In this document: positions 41,288 to 49,365 of the stretch, one piece after another
Position numbering within the stretch: position 1 is the first letter of the stretch
Layout of the letters: every line of letters begins with the position of its first letter
Assembly (NCBI GenBank): GCA_036498265.1
Contig: DASYFT010000038.1
Location: 1-64,000, forward strand
Reading direction: 5' to 3'
Length of the DNA stretch: 64,000 bases
From: Palsa-744 sp036498265
Lineage (GTDB): Bacteria; Actinomycetota; Thermoleophilia; Solirubrobacterales; Solirubrobacteraceae
The notes under the pieces: generated by a model
Told to the model about the DNA's origin: nothing
The model's input: the letters and a program-made list of their open reading frames with translations, nothing else
Database searches by the model: none
Made by a program: the position numbers and the translations under genes

Positions 41288-41728
41288 ATGCCAGTCGACA
41301 CAAAAGCAATAGGCAAGTCCTACGAGCCCGTCGTGTATGCCGTGGGTCGGGAGAAGATCAGGGAGTACGCGCGCGCGGTAGGCGAGACAAACCCGCTCCA
41401 TCTCGACGTCGACGCGGCGCGGGCGGCCGGGCACTCGGACGTTGTCGCTCCGCCCATGTTCGCCGTCGTCTACAGCGCCCCGTCGGTGGGCCCGCCGATA
41501 TTCGACCCGGAGATCGGGCTCAACTTCGCGATGATGGTTCACGGCGGACAGGCGTTCGAGTGGGGTCCACTCGTGGTCGCGGGCGATGAGATCAGCACCG
41601 TGACCCAGGTCAAGGACATATCCGAGCGCGACGGCCGCGGCTACTACGTGTTCGAGTCGGTCTCGACCAACCAGCGCGGCGAGCAGGTCTGCCGCGGAAC
41701 CTGGACAAACATCGTGCGAGGAGTCTGA
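41288..41728 (+). CDS. HadA-like (R)-hydroxyacyl dehydratase subunit, FAS1-like N-terminal type
   Basis: A 146-residue MaoC-like hot-dog protein of the degenerate (non-catalytic) FAS1/HadA type: EPVVYAVGREKIREYARAVGETNP, then VVAPPMFAVVY and MVHGGQAFEW. In mycobacteria HadA pairs with catalytic HadB in fatty-acid elongation. The next gene, 3 nt later, is a HadB-like partner, which supports a heterodimeric dehydratase. ATG 41288 has GAGGAGC upstream. Confidence 0.85.
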   Translation: MPVDTKAIGKSYEPVVYAVGREKIREYARAVGETNPLHLDVDAARAAGHSDVVAPPMFAVVYSAPSVGPPIFDPEIGLNFAMMVHGGQAFEWGPLVVAGDEISTVTQVKDISERDGRGYYVFESVSTNQRGEQVCRGTWTNIVRGV

Positions 41729-41731
41729 GCG

Positions 41732-42121
41732 ATGCCTGATCTCGACGTCGGAGCGCAGATACCGGAGCTGAGGATCACCCCTGACAGGTACCTGACCGCC
41801 CGCTACGCCGGCGCCTCGGGGGACTTCAACCCGATCCACATCGACGAGGAGTTCGCCCGCTCCGTCGGGCTGCCCGGCCGGATCCTGCATGGCCTGTGGA
41901 CGATGGCCCAGGTCGCCCGCGCGCAGACCGACGCCGGCGGCGGCCCCGCCCATCTGCGGCGCCTGTCGGTGCAGTTCCGCGGCATGGGCGTGCCCGAGCA
42001 GGAGATTCTCGTGACCGGAGCGGTGCGCGAGGCGACCGACGGACACGTTCTCATCGACACCGTGGCGGAGCAGGCAGGAAACCAGATCATCCGCAACGCC
42101 GAGGCCGAGCTCGAGCTCTAG
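41732..42121 (+). CDS. HadB-like MaoC dehydratase (catalytic subunit)
   Basis: A 129-residue MaoC hot-dog protein with the catalytic hydratase-2 motif YAGASGDFNPIHIDEEFA (Asp and His intact), followed by GLPGRILHGLWTMAQVA. It should dehydrate or hydrate (R)-3-hydroxyacyl thioesters. It follows the HadA-like gene by 3 nt and forms an operon with it. The hrcA promoter begins shortly after its stop. Confidence 0.88.
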   Translation: MPDLDVGAQIPELRITPDRYLTARYAGASGDFNPIHIDEEFARSVGLPGRILHGLWTMAQVARAQTDAGGGPAHLRRLSVQFRGMGVPEQEILVTGAVREATDGHVLIDTVAEQAGNQIIRNAEAELEL

Positions 42122-42152
42122 AGCGCCGTTCCGGCGGTGTCAGCACGCCGCC

Positions 42153-42158
42153 TACAAT
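42153..42158 (+). promoter_or_regulatory. -10 box (TACAAT) for leaderless hrcA
   Basis: TACAAT lies exactly 6 nt before ATG 42165, so the mRNA would start at the initiation codon. No CIRCE element (TTAGCACTC inverted repeat) is visible here, so HrcA does not obviously repress its own gene. Confidence 0.6.
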
Positions 42159-42164
42159 CAATCC

Positions 42165-43193
42165 ATGCTCAGCTCTCGCCAGGAGCAGATCCTGTGCACG
42201 GTGGTGGACGCCTACGTGCGCACGGGCCAGCCTGTCGCCTCCCGGGCCATCGCCGCCGACCCCACGCTCGACTGCGCGCCGTCGACGGTGCGGAACGAGC
42301 TGGCGCTGCTCGAGGAGCACGGCCTGCTCGCCCACCCCCACGTGTCGGCGGGTCGCATTCCGACCGAAGCGGGCCACCGTTACGTCGTGGACCGCATGCT
42401 CAGCTCCGGTAGCGCCCTCGCGCCTCCGGAGCCGCGGCTGGAGCTGTCCCTGATCCGCCGCGAGGTCGACGAGGCGATGCGGGCCACCACGGAGACGCTG
42501 TCGCAGATGACCAACCTGCTCGCCGTCGTCTCTGCGCCCTCGCTCGACACCGCGACGATCCGCAGGATCGAGGTGCTGGCGCTGCAGCCACAGGTCGTGC
42601 TGATCGTGATCATCACCTCGACGGGTGGGGTCTCGAAGATGCTGGCGACCTTCGAGCGCTCAGTCGACCCGGGGTTGATCGTCTGGGCGGGGGAGTACCT
42701 CAACGAGCGCCTCGTCGGCCTCGGGCTCGGCGCTCGGATGATCCATCAGCGCCTCGTCGAGCCGGGCCTCTCGGCGACCGAGCTGGACTTCCTGGGCCGG
42801 TTCGCCCTGGCGTTCGGCAGCCTCGCCTCCGAGACCGAGGACACGCTCTACTTCGAGGGCACCGCTCGCCTCTTCTCCTCCGGGCAGATCGAGGACTCCG
42901 AGCAGGTCAACGAGCTGATCGGACTGCTCGAGCGTCGAGTCGCCCTGCTCAGGATCCTGCGCGCCGCGCTGGGCGAGCCCGGCGTCTACGTCCGGATCGG
43001 CCAGGAGAACGAGCTGCCCGCGATGCGCTCGCTCGCGGTTGTCGCGACCGGCTACGGGATGCCGCGCCGGAAGCTCGGAACCGTGTCGGTCATCGGCCCG
43101 GTGAGGATGGACTACGCCGGAGCCATATCGACAGTGCAGGGGGCGGCCTACGAGCTCTCGCGCTTCGTCGAAGACACCTATGCCGAGAACTGA
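42165..43193 (+). CDS. hrcA: Heat-inducible transcription repressor HrcA
   Basis: A 342-residue HrcA. The N-terminal winged helix (QEQILCTVVDAYVRTGQPVASRAI, then CAPSTVRNELALLEEHGLL) is followed by HVSAGRIPTEAGHRYVVDRML and the GAF-like domain with NELPAMRSLAVVATGYG and GVIGPVRMDYAGAIS-type sequence near the C-terminus. HrcA represses groES/groEL or dnaK operons via CIRCE and needs GroEL for activity. It overlaps dnaJ, the common hrcA-dnaJ arrangement. Length is normal. Confidence 0.95.
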   Translation: MLSSRQEQILCTVVDAYVRTGQPVASRAIAADPTLDCAPSTVRNELALLEEHGLLAHPHVSAGRIPTEAGHRYVVDRMLSSGSALAPPEPRLELSLIRREVDEAMRATTETLSQMTNLLAVVSAPSLDTATIRRIEVLALQPQVVLIVIITSTGGVSKMLATFERSVDPGLIVWAGEYLNERLVGLGLGARMIHQRLVEPGLSATELDFLGRFALAFGSLASETEDTLYFEGTARLFSSGQIEDSEQVNELIGLLERRVALLRILRAALGEPGVYVRIGQENELPAMRSLAVVATGYGMPRRKLGTVSVIGPVRMDYAGAISTVQGAAYELSRFVEDTYAEN

Positions 43194-44319
43194 CACCACC
43201 GGCATGCCGCGTGATCCGTATGAGGTGCTCGGCGTCGGTCGGGACGCCTCCGAGCAGCAGATCAAGAAAGCCTTCCGGCAGCTCGCCCGCGAGCTGCATC
43301 CGGATGTCAACGCCCACGACCCCGAAGCCGAGGAGAAGTTCAAGACGGCGGCGGAGGCATACGAGATCCTTTCGGACGCCGAGCGGCGCGCCACCTACGA
43401 CCGTTACGGCCACGAAGGCCTCAGATCGGGTGGCTACGCGCCGAACTTCGAGGGCTTCGGCTCGATAGGCGACCTCTTCAACGCCTTCTTCGGCGGCGGC
43501 TTCGCCGGCCGTAGCGGGCCGGCCCAGGGGGCGGACCTGGCGGTCGCGGTAGAGATAGAGCTCGCCGAAGCGGCCGACGGCGTCAAGCGGCAGATCGCCT
43601 TCGAGGCGGTCGAGCGCTGTGAGCGCTGCAACGGCAACGGCGCCGAGCCGGGCACGCCGATCGAGACATGCGAGCGCTGCGGCGGCGCCGGGCAGCTACA
43701 GGCCGTGAGCCGAACGCCGTTCGGCCAGATGGTGCGGACGATCACCTGCGACGTATGTCACGGGGACGGGCGCGTCGCCACCCAGCCCTGCCGTGAGTGT
43801 CGCGGGCGCGGTCGCCTGACAAGCGGGCGCGAGCTCGAGGTCGACATCCCCGCCGGCATCGCCGACGGGCAGCGGATCCGCCTTGCAGGGCGCGGGCACG
43901 CCGGCGAGGCCGGCGCACCCGCCGGCGACCTCTACGTGATCGTCAACGTCGCCGAGGACGACCGCTTCGTGCGCGAAGGCGACCACCTGATCACCTCGCT
44001 CGACGTCGCGGCGCCGCTGGCGGCGCTCGGTGGAACGTTGGAGGTGGAGACGCTCGATGGCGCGGCCTCGATCGACCTCGCACCGGGTACCCAGCCCGGC
44101 GAGGTGCTGAGCGTTCGCGGCCAGGGCATGCCAGCTCTCGGGCACCGAAAGCGTGGCGACCTGCGTGTCGTCGTCAACGTCGTGGTGCCCCGTAACCTCG
44201 ACGAGGAGCAGCGCCGGCTGCTGGAGCGCCTCAACGAGAGCCTCACGGCCGAGAACCTGCGCTCCGAGGAATCAGTCTTCGCCAAGCTCCGGCGCGCGCT
44301 CGGCAGCCGCGCCGCGTGA
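43180..44319 (+). CDS. dnaJ: Chaperone protein DnaJ
   Basis: A 379-residue type I DnaJ. The J-domain (about 10-75) has HPD in ARELHPDVN. A Gly/Phe-rich region comes next (FFGGGFAGRSG). The zinc-binding domain has four CxxCxGxG repeats: CERCNGNG, CERCGGAG, CDVCHGDG and CRECRGRG. The C-terminal substrate domains follow. It stimulates DnaK and delivers unfolded clients. ATG 43180 overlaps hrcA by 14 nt; ATG 43204, next to the J-domain, is an alternative. The stop lies inside the first copy of a 41-bp tandem repeat. Confidence 0.96.
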   Translation: MPRTDTTGMPRDPYEVLGVGRDASEQQIKKAFRQLARELHPDVNAHDPEAEEKFKTAAEAYEILSDAERRATYDRYGHEGLRSGGYAPNFEGFGSIGDLFNAFFGGGFAGRSGPAQGADLAVAVEIELAEAADGVKRQIAFEAVERCERCNGNGAEPGTPIETCERCGGAGQLQAVSRTPFGQMVRTITCDVCHGDGRVATQPCRECRGRGRLTSGRELEVDIPAGIADGQRIRLAGRGHAGEAGAPAGDLYVIVNVAEDDRFVREGDHLITSLDVAAPLAALGGTLEVETLDGAASIDLAPGTQPGEVLSVRGQGMPALGHRKRGDLRVVVNVVVPRNLDEEQRRLLERLNESLTAENLRSEESVFAKLRRALGSRAA

Positions 44320-44397
44320 TCCGGCTCGCCGTTTCCCCGCTCAACCACGGCGCCACGTGATCCGGCTCGCCGTCCTCGCGCTCAGCCGCCGGGCGAC
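44316..44397. repeat. 41-bp tandem repeat copying the prmA start region
   Basis: Units begin at 44316, 44357 and 44398, each with GTGATCCGGCTCGC; the third is the start of prmA itself. The second unit would open a 14-codon frame that stops just before prmA. The first unit contains the dnaJ stop. It looks like slipped-strand duplication that left decoy start sites before prmA. Confidence 0.75.
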
Positions 44398-45342
44398 GTG
44401 ATCCGGCTCGCGGTTCGCGTCGCGCGCGATCAGGCCGAGCTGGTTCTCGCGGAGCTGTTGGAGCTCGCTCCGGGCGGGGTGGAGGAGCGCGATCTGGGGG
44501 ATGGGTCGGTGGAGTTCGCTGTCTACGGCGCCCCCGGCGAGCTGCCCTCGCTGCCCGACCTGAACGCGGCTGCCGGCGAGTCGCTGGTCGCGATCTCGAC
44601 CAGCGAGGTGCCCGACGACTGGGAGGAGCGCTGGAAGGGGTTCCACCGGCCCGTGCTGATCGCCCCTCCGCAGGCTGCGGGCGCGGACGGCAGACCGCTG
44701 CCCGCCCTGCATGTGAGACCGCCGTGGGAGGAGCCGCGCACGCGGGCCGACGGCGCGGTGGAGGAGATCGTCATCGACCCGGGCCAGGCGTTCGGCACGG
44801 GCAGCCACGCGACGACGCGGATGTGCCTGGAGCTGCTCTTGGAGCTCGCCGCCGCCGTGCACCCGCGGGGGCCGCTGCTGGACCTCGGCACGGGCTCGGG
44901 CGTGCTCGCGGTGGCGGCGGCTCGGCTCGGCTTCGGGCCGGTGCTCGGCCTCGACCACGAGGTCGAGAGCGTGGAGGCCGCCCGCAAGAACGCCGCCGTG
45001 AATCGCGAGCGGATCGATGTCCGCCGCGTCGATCTGCGCACCGAGCCGCTGCCGTGGATCGGCGCCGGCCCGCGCCCTGCGGGGGACCTCGTCGTCGTCG
45101 CGAACCTGCTGCGCCCGCTGCTGCTCGAGCTGGCGCAGACCATGCCGTCCGCGCCCCCTCACCTGATCGTCGGCGGGCTGCTCGAGCCCGAGGCCGATCA
45201 GGTCGCGCGCGCCTTCGGCGAGCGGCTGGGTCTGCGCGAGTGCGGGCGCCGGGAAGGCGGCGAGTGGGCCGCCCTGTGGCTGCGGCGGGAGGATCAGGCC
45301 GGGTCGGGTATCTCGGTGGCGGCTCGCACGATCGAGCGGTAG
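44398..45342 (+). CDS. prmA: Ribosomal protein L11 methyltransferase
   Basis: A 314-residue SAM-dependent methyltransferase. The N-terminal substrate domain has DDWEERWKGFHRPVLI. The catalytic core has IDPGQAFGTGSHATTRMCLELL and SAM motif I LLDLGTGSGVLAVAAARLGF, then GLDHEVESVEAARKNA and the catalytic loop VVVANLLRPLLLELA, where most family members have ANI. It trimethylates L11 of the large ribosomal subunit. GTG 44398 is the third repeat copy; the last 49 bp overlap the convergent amidohydrolase gene. Confidence 0.92.
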   Translation: MIRLAVRVARDQAELVLAELLELAPGGVEERDLGDGSVEFAVYGAPGELPSLPDLNAAAGESLVAISTSEVPDDWEERWKGFHRPVLIAPPQAAGADGRPLPALHVRPPWEEPRTRADGAVEEIVIDPGQAFGTGSHATTRMCLELLLELAAAVHPRGPLLDLGTGSGVLAVAAARLGFGPVLGLDHEVESVEAARKNAAVNRERIDVRRVDLRTEPLPWIGAGPRPAGDLVVVANLLRPLLLELAQTMPSAPPHLIVGGLLEPEADQVARAFGERLGLRECGRREGGEWAALWLRREDQAGSGISVAARTIER

Positions 45343-46436
45343 ACGAGATCGATCGCCGGCCGCAGACCGCCGTCCGTCTCGATGAGCGCTGCAGCCGCGC
45401 TCAGCGCGGCGCCGATCGTGTCCAGTGCCTCGCCGACGGGACCCGGCTCAGGGTCCCGGCATGCCGCGAGCGCCATGTCGAGCATCGCGCGGGCCTGCTC
45501 GAGCACGCCCGCGAACAGCGCGGGGCCCACGAGGCTCGCGTAGCCGTACACCCGCGCCAGCCGGCCTGAGAGGACGATGGAGTCCGAGCGGCGCAGGGCC
45601 GTGACGGGCGGCAGGCCGTGGCCGTCCAGCAGTGCGGCCATCGTGCCCCCGAGGAGCGCTTTGGTCGCCCCGTCGTCCAGGCGCGCCTGGGCCGCCACTC
45701 GCAGCGCCATATACAGCGAGGTGGCCGGCATGCCGTAGGGGGGATCGGACGCGAACACGATGCGCTCCGCGGGGACGCGCGCGAACAGCTCGATCACGTC
45801 CACCGGGAAGAAGCACGAGATGTCGTACAGCACCCCGGGGTGGTCTGCCAGGCGAGAGGTGAGGATGCCCTGGTCGCAGATCGCGCCGTGGGCGAGGATC
45901 AGCACCGCCCGGGGATGGCGCAGCGCCAGGTCGACGAGCCCCTCGGCCAGCGGGGGCAGGCCGCGGCCTGCGTGGATCAGGATCGGGACCTGCGCCGATT
46001 CGGCGAGGCCGAAGACCTCGTCCAGCTCACCGCCGTCGAAGACGAAGTCCTGGGCCCGCGGGTGCAGCTTGATCCCGCGCGCGCCCGCGGCGAGGCAGCG
46101 TTCGCTCTCGGCCAGCGGGTCTTCGGTCGGGTCCAGCCGGCAGAAGGGAACCAGCCGGCCATCCGCCTCGGAGGCCCAGGCCAGCACGCGATCGTTCGGC
46201 ACGCGGTAGGCCGGGTGGCGGTCGGGGTCGTGCAGCGGGAACACGCAGGCGCGCCGCGCGCCGGCGGCATCGAGCTGCGCGAGCAGCTGCTCGAGCGTCA
46301 GCGAGCGCCCGTCCTCGTCCAGCCCGAGATGCGTGTGCGCGTCGATCACTTCTCCCTCGCGGGGACGCAGCTGCCGCGCCTCGGCGAGGAACGGCTCGAG
46401 GGCGCTGGCGTAGAGGGCCTCGTTCACGGCGTGCAC
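45294..46436 (-). CDS. Amidohydrolase-family (amidohydro-2) protein
   Basis: A 380-residue metal-dependent hydrolase on a TIM barrel. The first metal motif is IDAHTHLGLDE, followed by GIKLHPRAQDF, the barrel His in PILIHAGRG, LILAHGA and the terminal Asp in VFASDPPYGMP. The C-terminal 110 residues are a helical extension (ALFAGVLEQARAMLDMALA) not usual for the family. The substrate is unknown. GTG 46436 or 46427 fit; a GGAG precedes the first. It is convergent with prmA and overlaps it by 49 bp. Confidence 0.82.
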   Translation of the reverse strand: MHAVNEALYASALEPFLAEARQLRPREGEVIDAHTHLGLDEDGRSLTLEQLLAQLDAAGARRACVFPLHDPDRHPAYRVPNDRVLAWASEADGRLVPFCRLDPTEDPLAESERCLAAGARGIKLHPRAQDFVFDGGELDEVFGLAESAQVPILIHAGRGLPPLAEGLVDLALRHPRAVLILAHGAICDQGILTSRLADHPGVLYDISCFFPVDVIELFARVPAERIVFASDPPYGMPATSLYMALRVAAQARLDDGATKALLGGTMAALLDGHGLPPVTALRRSDSIVLSGRLARVYGYASLVGPALFAGVLEQARAMLDMALAACRDPEPGPVGEALDTIGAALSAAAALIETDGGLRPAIDLVYRSIVRAATEIPDPA

Positions 46437-46578
46437 CCTATTCGCTCCAGCCACCCGACCCGCAGCCAGCAGGCGCGCCCCCCGGAAGGCGCGTCCGCGG
46501 GGCCCGCCGGGCCGGGTGTGAAGGGCCACCGATCGATATGACCTTGAGCATCGACTGACCGGCGTATCCTCATCGGAG

Positions 46579-47010
46579 ATGGAAACACTGGACAGGATCA
46601 AAGCGGACGTCGTCGAGGCGATGCGCAGTGGCGAGAAGGAGCGGGTCGGTGCCCTGCGCCTTGTGATGTCGGAGCTGCAGAAGTCGGCCAAGGCGGGCGG
46701 CGAGGACGAGCTCGCGGTCCTGCGGCGCGAGCGCAAGCGGCGACTCGAGGCGGCGGCGGCCTACCGCGAGGCCGGGCGGGAGGATCTGGCAGCCGGAGAG
46801 GACTCCGAGGCGGAGCTGATCAGCGGGTATCTACCGGCCGAGCTGTCGGAGGACGATCTGCAGTCTATCGTCGAGCGCGCCGTTCGCGACAGCGGCGCCG
46901 AGTCGCCCAAGGACATGGGTGTCGCGATGAAGCAGGCCATGGCGGCGGTGGACGGCCGCGCGGACGGCAAGCGGGTCTCGGGGCTGGTGCGGGCCTCGCT
47001 CCAAGGATGA
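46579..47010 (+). CDS. GatB/YqeY-domain protein
   Basis: A 143-residue YqeY: LDRIKADVVEAMRSGEKERVGALRLVMSELQ, then ELISGYLPAELSEDDLQSIV and PKDMGVAMKQAMAAVDGRADGKRVSGLV. The domain is shared with the C-terminus of GatB, where it binds tRNA; the role of stand-alone YqeY is undefined. CGGAG lies just before ATG 46579, with TATCCT 8 nt upstream as a likely -10 box. The stop overlaps phoH by 4 nt (ATGA). Confidence 0.92.
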   Translation: METLDRIKADVVEAMRSGEKERVGALRLVMSELQKSAKAGGEDELAVLRRERKRRLEAAAAYREAGREDLAAGEDSEAELISGYLPAELSEDDLQSIVERAVRDSGAESPKDMGVAMKQAMAAVDGRADGKRVSGLVRASLQG

Positions 47011-48035
47011 GGACGCAGATCGAGCTCTCAAACGAAGTGGCAGCCGAGCTGGCCGGAAGCCAGGACATCGTGCTGCGCGCTCTCGAGCAGCACCTCGACT
47101 GCAAGGTCTTCCTGCGGGGCAACCTCCTGACGTTCGACGGCGAGGAGAGCGAGACGCACGCCGGCGAGCGAGTGGTCCACGAGCTGGCCGACCTGATCTC
47201 GCGCGGGCACCAGATCGGCCCGGGGACGATCACGGCTGTGACGGGCGCGCTCGACGCGCACGAATCGCCCGCGAGGGTGCTCGAGGACGTCGTCTGGCGT
47301 CACCGTGGTCTGCGGGTTGCGCCCAAGACCGTCAACCAGAAGCGCTACGTCGACTCGGTCCGTCAGAGCACGGTCACCTTCGGAGTCGGGCCGGCAGGGA
47401 CCGGCAAGACGTTCCTCGCGGTCGCCATGGCTGCGGCCGCCCTGTCACGGCACGAGGTCAACCGCATCATCCTCACACGACCGGCCGTCGAGGCCGGCGA
47501 GCGCCTCGGCTTCCTGCCCGGCGACATGATGGCGAAGGTGGACCCCTACCTGCGCCCGCTGTTCGATGCGCTCCACGACATGATCGACCCCGAGAAGGTC
47601 TCCCAGCACATCGAGCGCGGTGTTATCGAGATCGCGCCGCTCGCGTTCATGCGCGGCCGCACGCTCAACGATTCGTTCGTCATCCTCGACGAGGCCCAGA
47701 ACACGACGCCCGAGCAGATGAAGATGTTCCTCACCCGTCTCGGGTTCGGCTCGCGCATGGTCGTCACCGGTGACATCACGCAGGTGGACCTGCCGCGCGA
47801 GCAGCAGTCGGGGCTGATCGTCGTCGGGGACGTGCTCGATTCGATCGAGGGCATCGAGTTCGTCCGTTTCGGAGGCGAGGACGTCGTCCGGCACAAGCTC
47901 GTCCAGCGCATCGTCGAGGCCTACGACGAGCACTCCCAGCGCGGGGGCGAGCGGACGCCGGCGCCCGCCGGCGAGCGGGCCGAGGGCGTGAGCGCCGCGC
48001 AGGCGGCCGCCCGGTCGGCGATCCGCAGCGCCTGA
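47007..48035 (+). CDS. phoH: PhoH-like ATPase
   Basis: A 342-residue PhoH/YbeZ-type protein: N-terminal region, then KTVNQKRYVDSVRQSTVTFGVG leading into Walker A GPAGTGKTFLAVAMA, ILTRPAVEAGERLGFLPGD, Walker B FVILDEAQNTTPEQMK and VVTGDITQVDLP. PhoH proteins are RNA-associated ATPases that act with YbeY in rRNA processing and quality control; the next gene is ybeY. It overlaps yqeY by 4 nt. Confidence 0.95.
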   Translation: MRTQIELSNEVAAELAGSQDIVLRALEQHLDCKVFLRGNLLTFDGEESETHAGERVVHELADLISRGHQIGPGTITAVTGALDAHESPARVLEDVVWRHRGLRVAPKTVNQKRYVDSVRQSTVTFGVGPAGTGKTFLAVAMAAAALSRHEVNRIILTRPAVEAGERLGFLPGDMMAKVDPYLRPLFDALHDMIDPEKVSQHIERGVIEIAPLAFMRGRTLNDSFVILDEAQNTTPEQMKMFLTRLGFGSRMVVTGDITQVDLPREQQSGLIVVGDVLDSIEGIEFVRFGGEDVVRHKLVQRIVEAYDEHSQRGGERTPAPAGERAEGVSAAQAAARSAIRSA

Positions 48036-48040
48036 GCACC

Positions 48041-48448
48041 ATGCTCGAAGTGGAGGTCCTCGGAGCTCAGCCGGGTCCCGACGAGCCCGCGCCCGCGGAG
48101 GTCCGCGCGCTCTGCCGGCAGGCCGCTGCCGCTGCCGGGATCCACGACGGCCACGTCGCGATCGAGTTCGTCGACGAGCAGCGGATCGTCGACTTGAACG
48201 GCGCCCATCGTGGGCGTCCCGTTCCGACGGATGTCCTGTCGTTTCCGATCGACGGCGTGGAGCGCCCCGGTGGAGCGGAGGTGGTGACGCGCGAGCTCGG
48301 CGACGTGGTCATCTGCGAGGCCCACACCCGTGACATCCGGGAGGCGATAGTGCACGGGATGCTCCACCTCTTGGGCATGGATCACGAGATCGACGACGGA
48401 GAGATGCTCGCGCTGCAGCGGCGCCTGCTGCAGCAGGCCGCCCGATGA
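48041..48448 (+). CDS. ybeY: Endoribonuclease YbeY
   Basis: A 135-residue rRNA maturation factor with the zinc motif H-x3-H-x5-H in HGMLHLLGMDHE and the upstream PTDVLSFPIDG, GDVVIC core. YbeY takes part in 16S rRNA 3'-end processing and 70S quality control. It starts 5 nt after phoH and overlaps era by 4 nt, the conserved phoH-ybeY-era order. Confidence 0.95.
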   Translation: MLEVEVLGAQPGPDEPAPAEVRALCRQAAAAAGIHDGHVAIEFVDEQRIVDLNGAHRGRPVPTDVLSFPIDGVERPGGAEVVTRELGDVVICEAHTRDIREAIVHGMLHLLGMDHEIDDGEMLALQRRLLQQAAR

Positions 48449-49326
48449 CACGAGCCGGCTTCGTCGCGCTCGCGGGCCGGCCGAACGTGGGCAAGTCCAC
48501 CTTCGTCAACGCGGTCGTCGGGCACAAGGTGGCGATCGTCTCGGACAGGCCGCAGACGACCAGGCGCGCCATCCGCGGCGTTCACCAGAGCGGTGAATCG
48601 CAGCTCGTCCTGGTCGACCTGCCGGGCGTGCAGCGACCCCGCGACGCGCTCACCGCACGCATGGCGAGGCGCGTCCAGCAGGAGCTCGAGGATTCCGACG
48701 CGGCGCTGCTGATGCTCAACGGACAGCAGGGCATCGGGCCGGGCGACCGATTCATAGCCGGCACGCTCGCCGGCGTGGACATTCCCGTGGCGATCGCCGT
48801 CAACAAGGTCGACCGGCTGCCGCGGTCGCGGCTCATGGAGGTGCTGCAGGGGGCGGCCGATCTCGGTGTCGGCGATGAGGTCTTCCCGATCTCGGCGCGC
48901 ACCGGATCCGGCATCGCCGAGCTCGTCGAGCATCTGGCCGGCGCGATGCCGGAGGGGCCGTTCCTGTTCGCGCCCGACGCCACGTCCGATCAGCCGTTGG
49001 AGGTGCTCGTCGCCGAGCTCGTGCGCGAGGCCGTGATCCGGCGGACCTTTCAGGAGGTGCCCCATTCGGTCGAGGTTGTCGTCGAGGAGCTCGAGACCCC
49101 CCGCGAGGGCTTCGCTCGCGTGCGTGCGCTGATCTGGGTCGAGAGCGAGTCCCAGAAGGGAATCCTCATCGGCGCCCACGGCCGGATGGTCAAGGCGGTC
49201 GGCACCGCAGCCCGCCGCGAGATAGAGAGGGAGCTCGGGCGCCAGGTTCACCTCGACCTGTCCGTACGCGTCAGGCGCGACTGGCGCGCCGATGAGGGGC
49301 TGCTGGACCGTCTCGGCATCACCTAG
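48445..49326 (+). CDS. era: GTPase Era
   Basis: A 293-residue GTPase: G1 GRPNVGKST, G2 with TTRRAIRGV, G3 DLPGV, G4 NKVD and G5 ISARTGSG, then a C-terminal KH domain (ESESQKGILIGAHGRMVKAVG). It binds 16S rRNA during 30S assembly. The last 20 bp of coding sequence are repeated just beyond the stop (49342-49361). Confidence 0.96.
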   Translation: MTRAGFVALAGRPNVGKSTFVNAVVGHKVAIVSDRPQTTRRAIRGVHQSGESQLVLVDLPGVQRPRDALTARMARRVQQELEDSDAALLMLNGQQGIGPGDRFIAGTLAGVDIPVAIAVNKVDRLPRSRLMEVLQGAADLGVGDEVFPISARTGSGIAELVEHLAGAMPEGPFLFAPDATSDQPLEVLVAELVREAVIRRTFQEVPHSVEVVVEELETPREGFARVRALIWVESESQKGILIGAHGRMVKAVGTAARREIERELGRQVHLDLSVRVRRDWRADEGLLDRLGIT

Positions 49327-49361
49327 ATGACGCGCCCACGAGGGCTGCTGGACCGTCTCGG
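49297..49361. repeat. 45-bp tandem duplication at the era 3' end
   Basis: GGGCTGCTGGACCGTCTCGG occurs at 49297-49316 inside era and at 49342-49361 after its stop, with similar GCGCCnAnGA flanks upstream of each. It is a second case, 5 kb from the dnaJ/prmA repeat, of short duplication at a gene end. Confidence 0.7.
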
Positions 49362-49365
49362 ACCC

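Noticed and set aside
42121..42165. CIRCE operator upstream of hrcA
   Set aside because: I looked for the TTAGCACTC/GAGTGCTAA inverted repeat and did not find it; only a -10 box is present.
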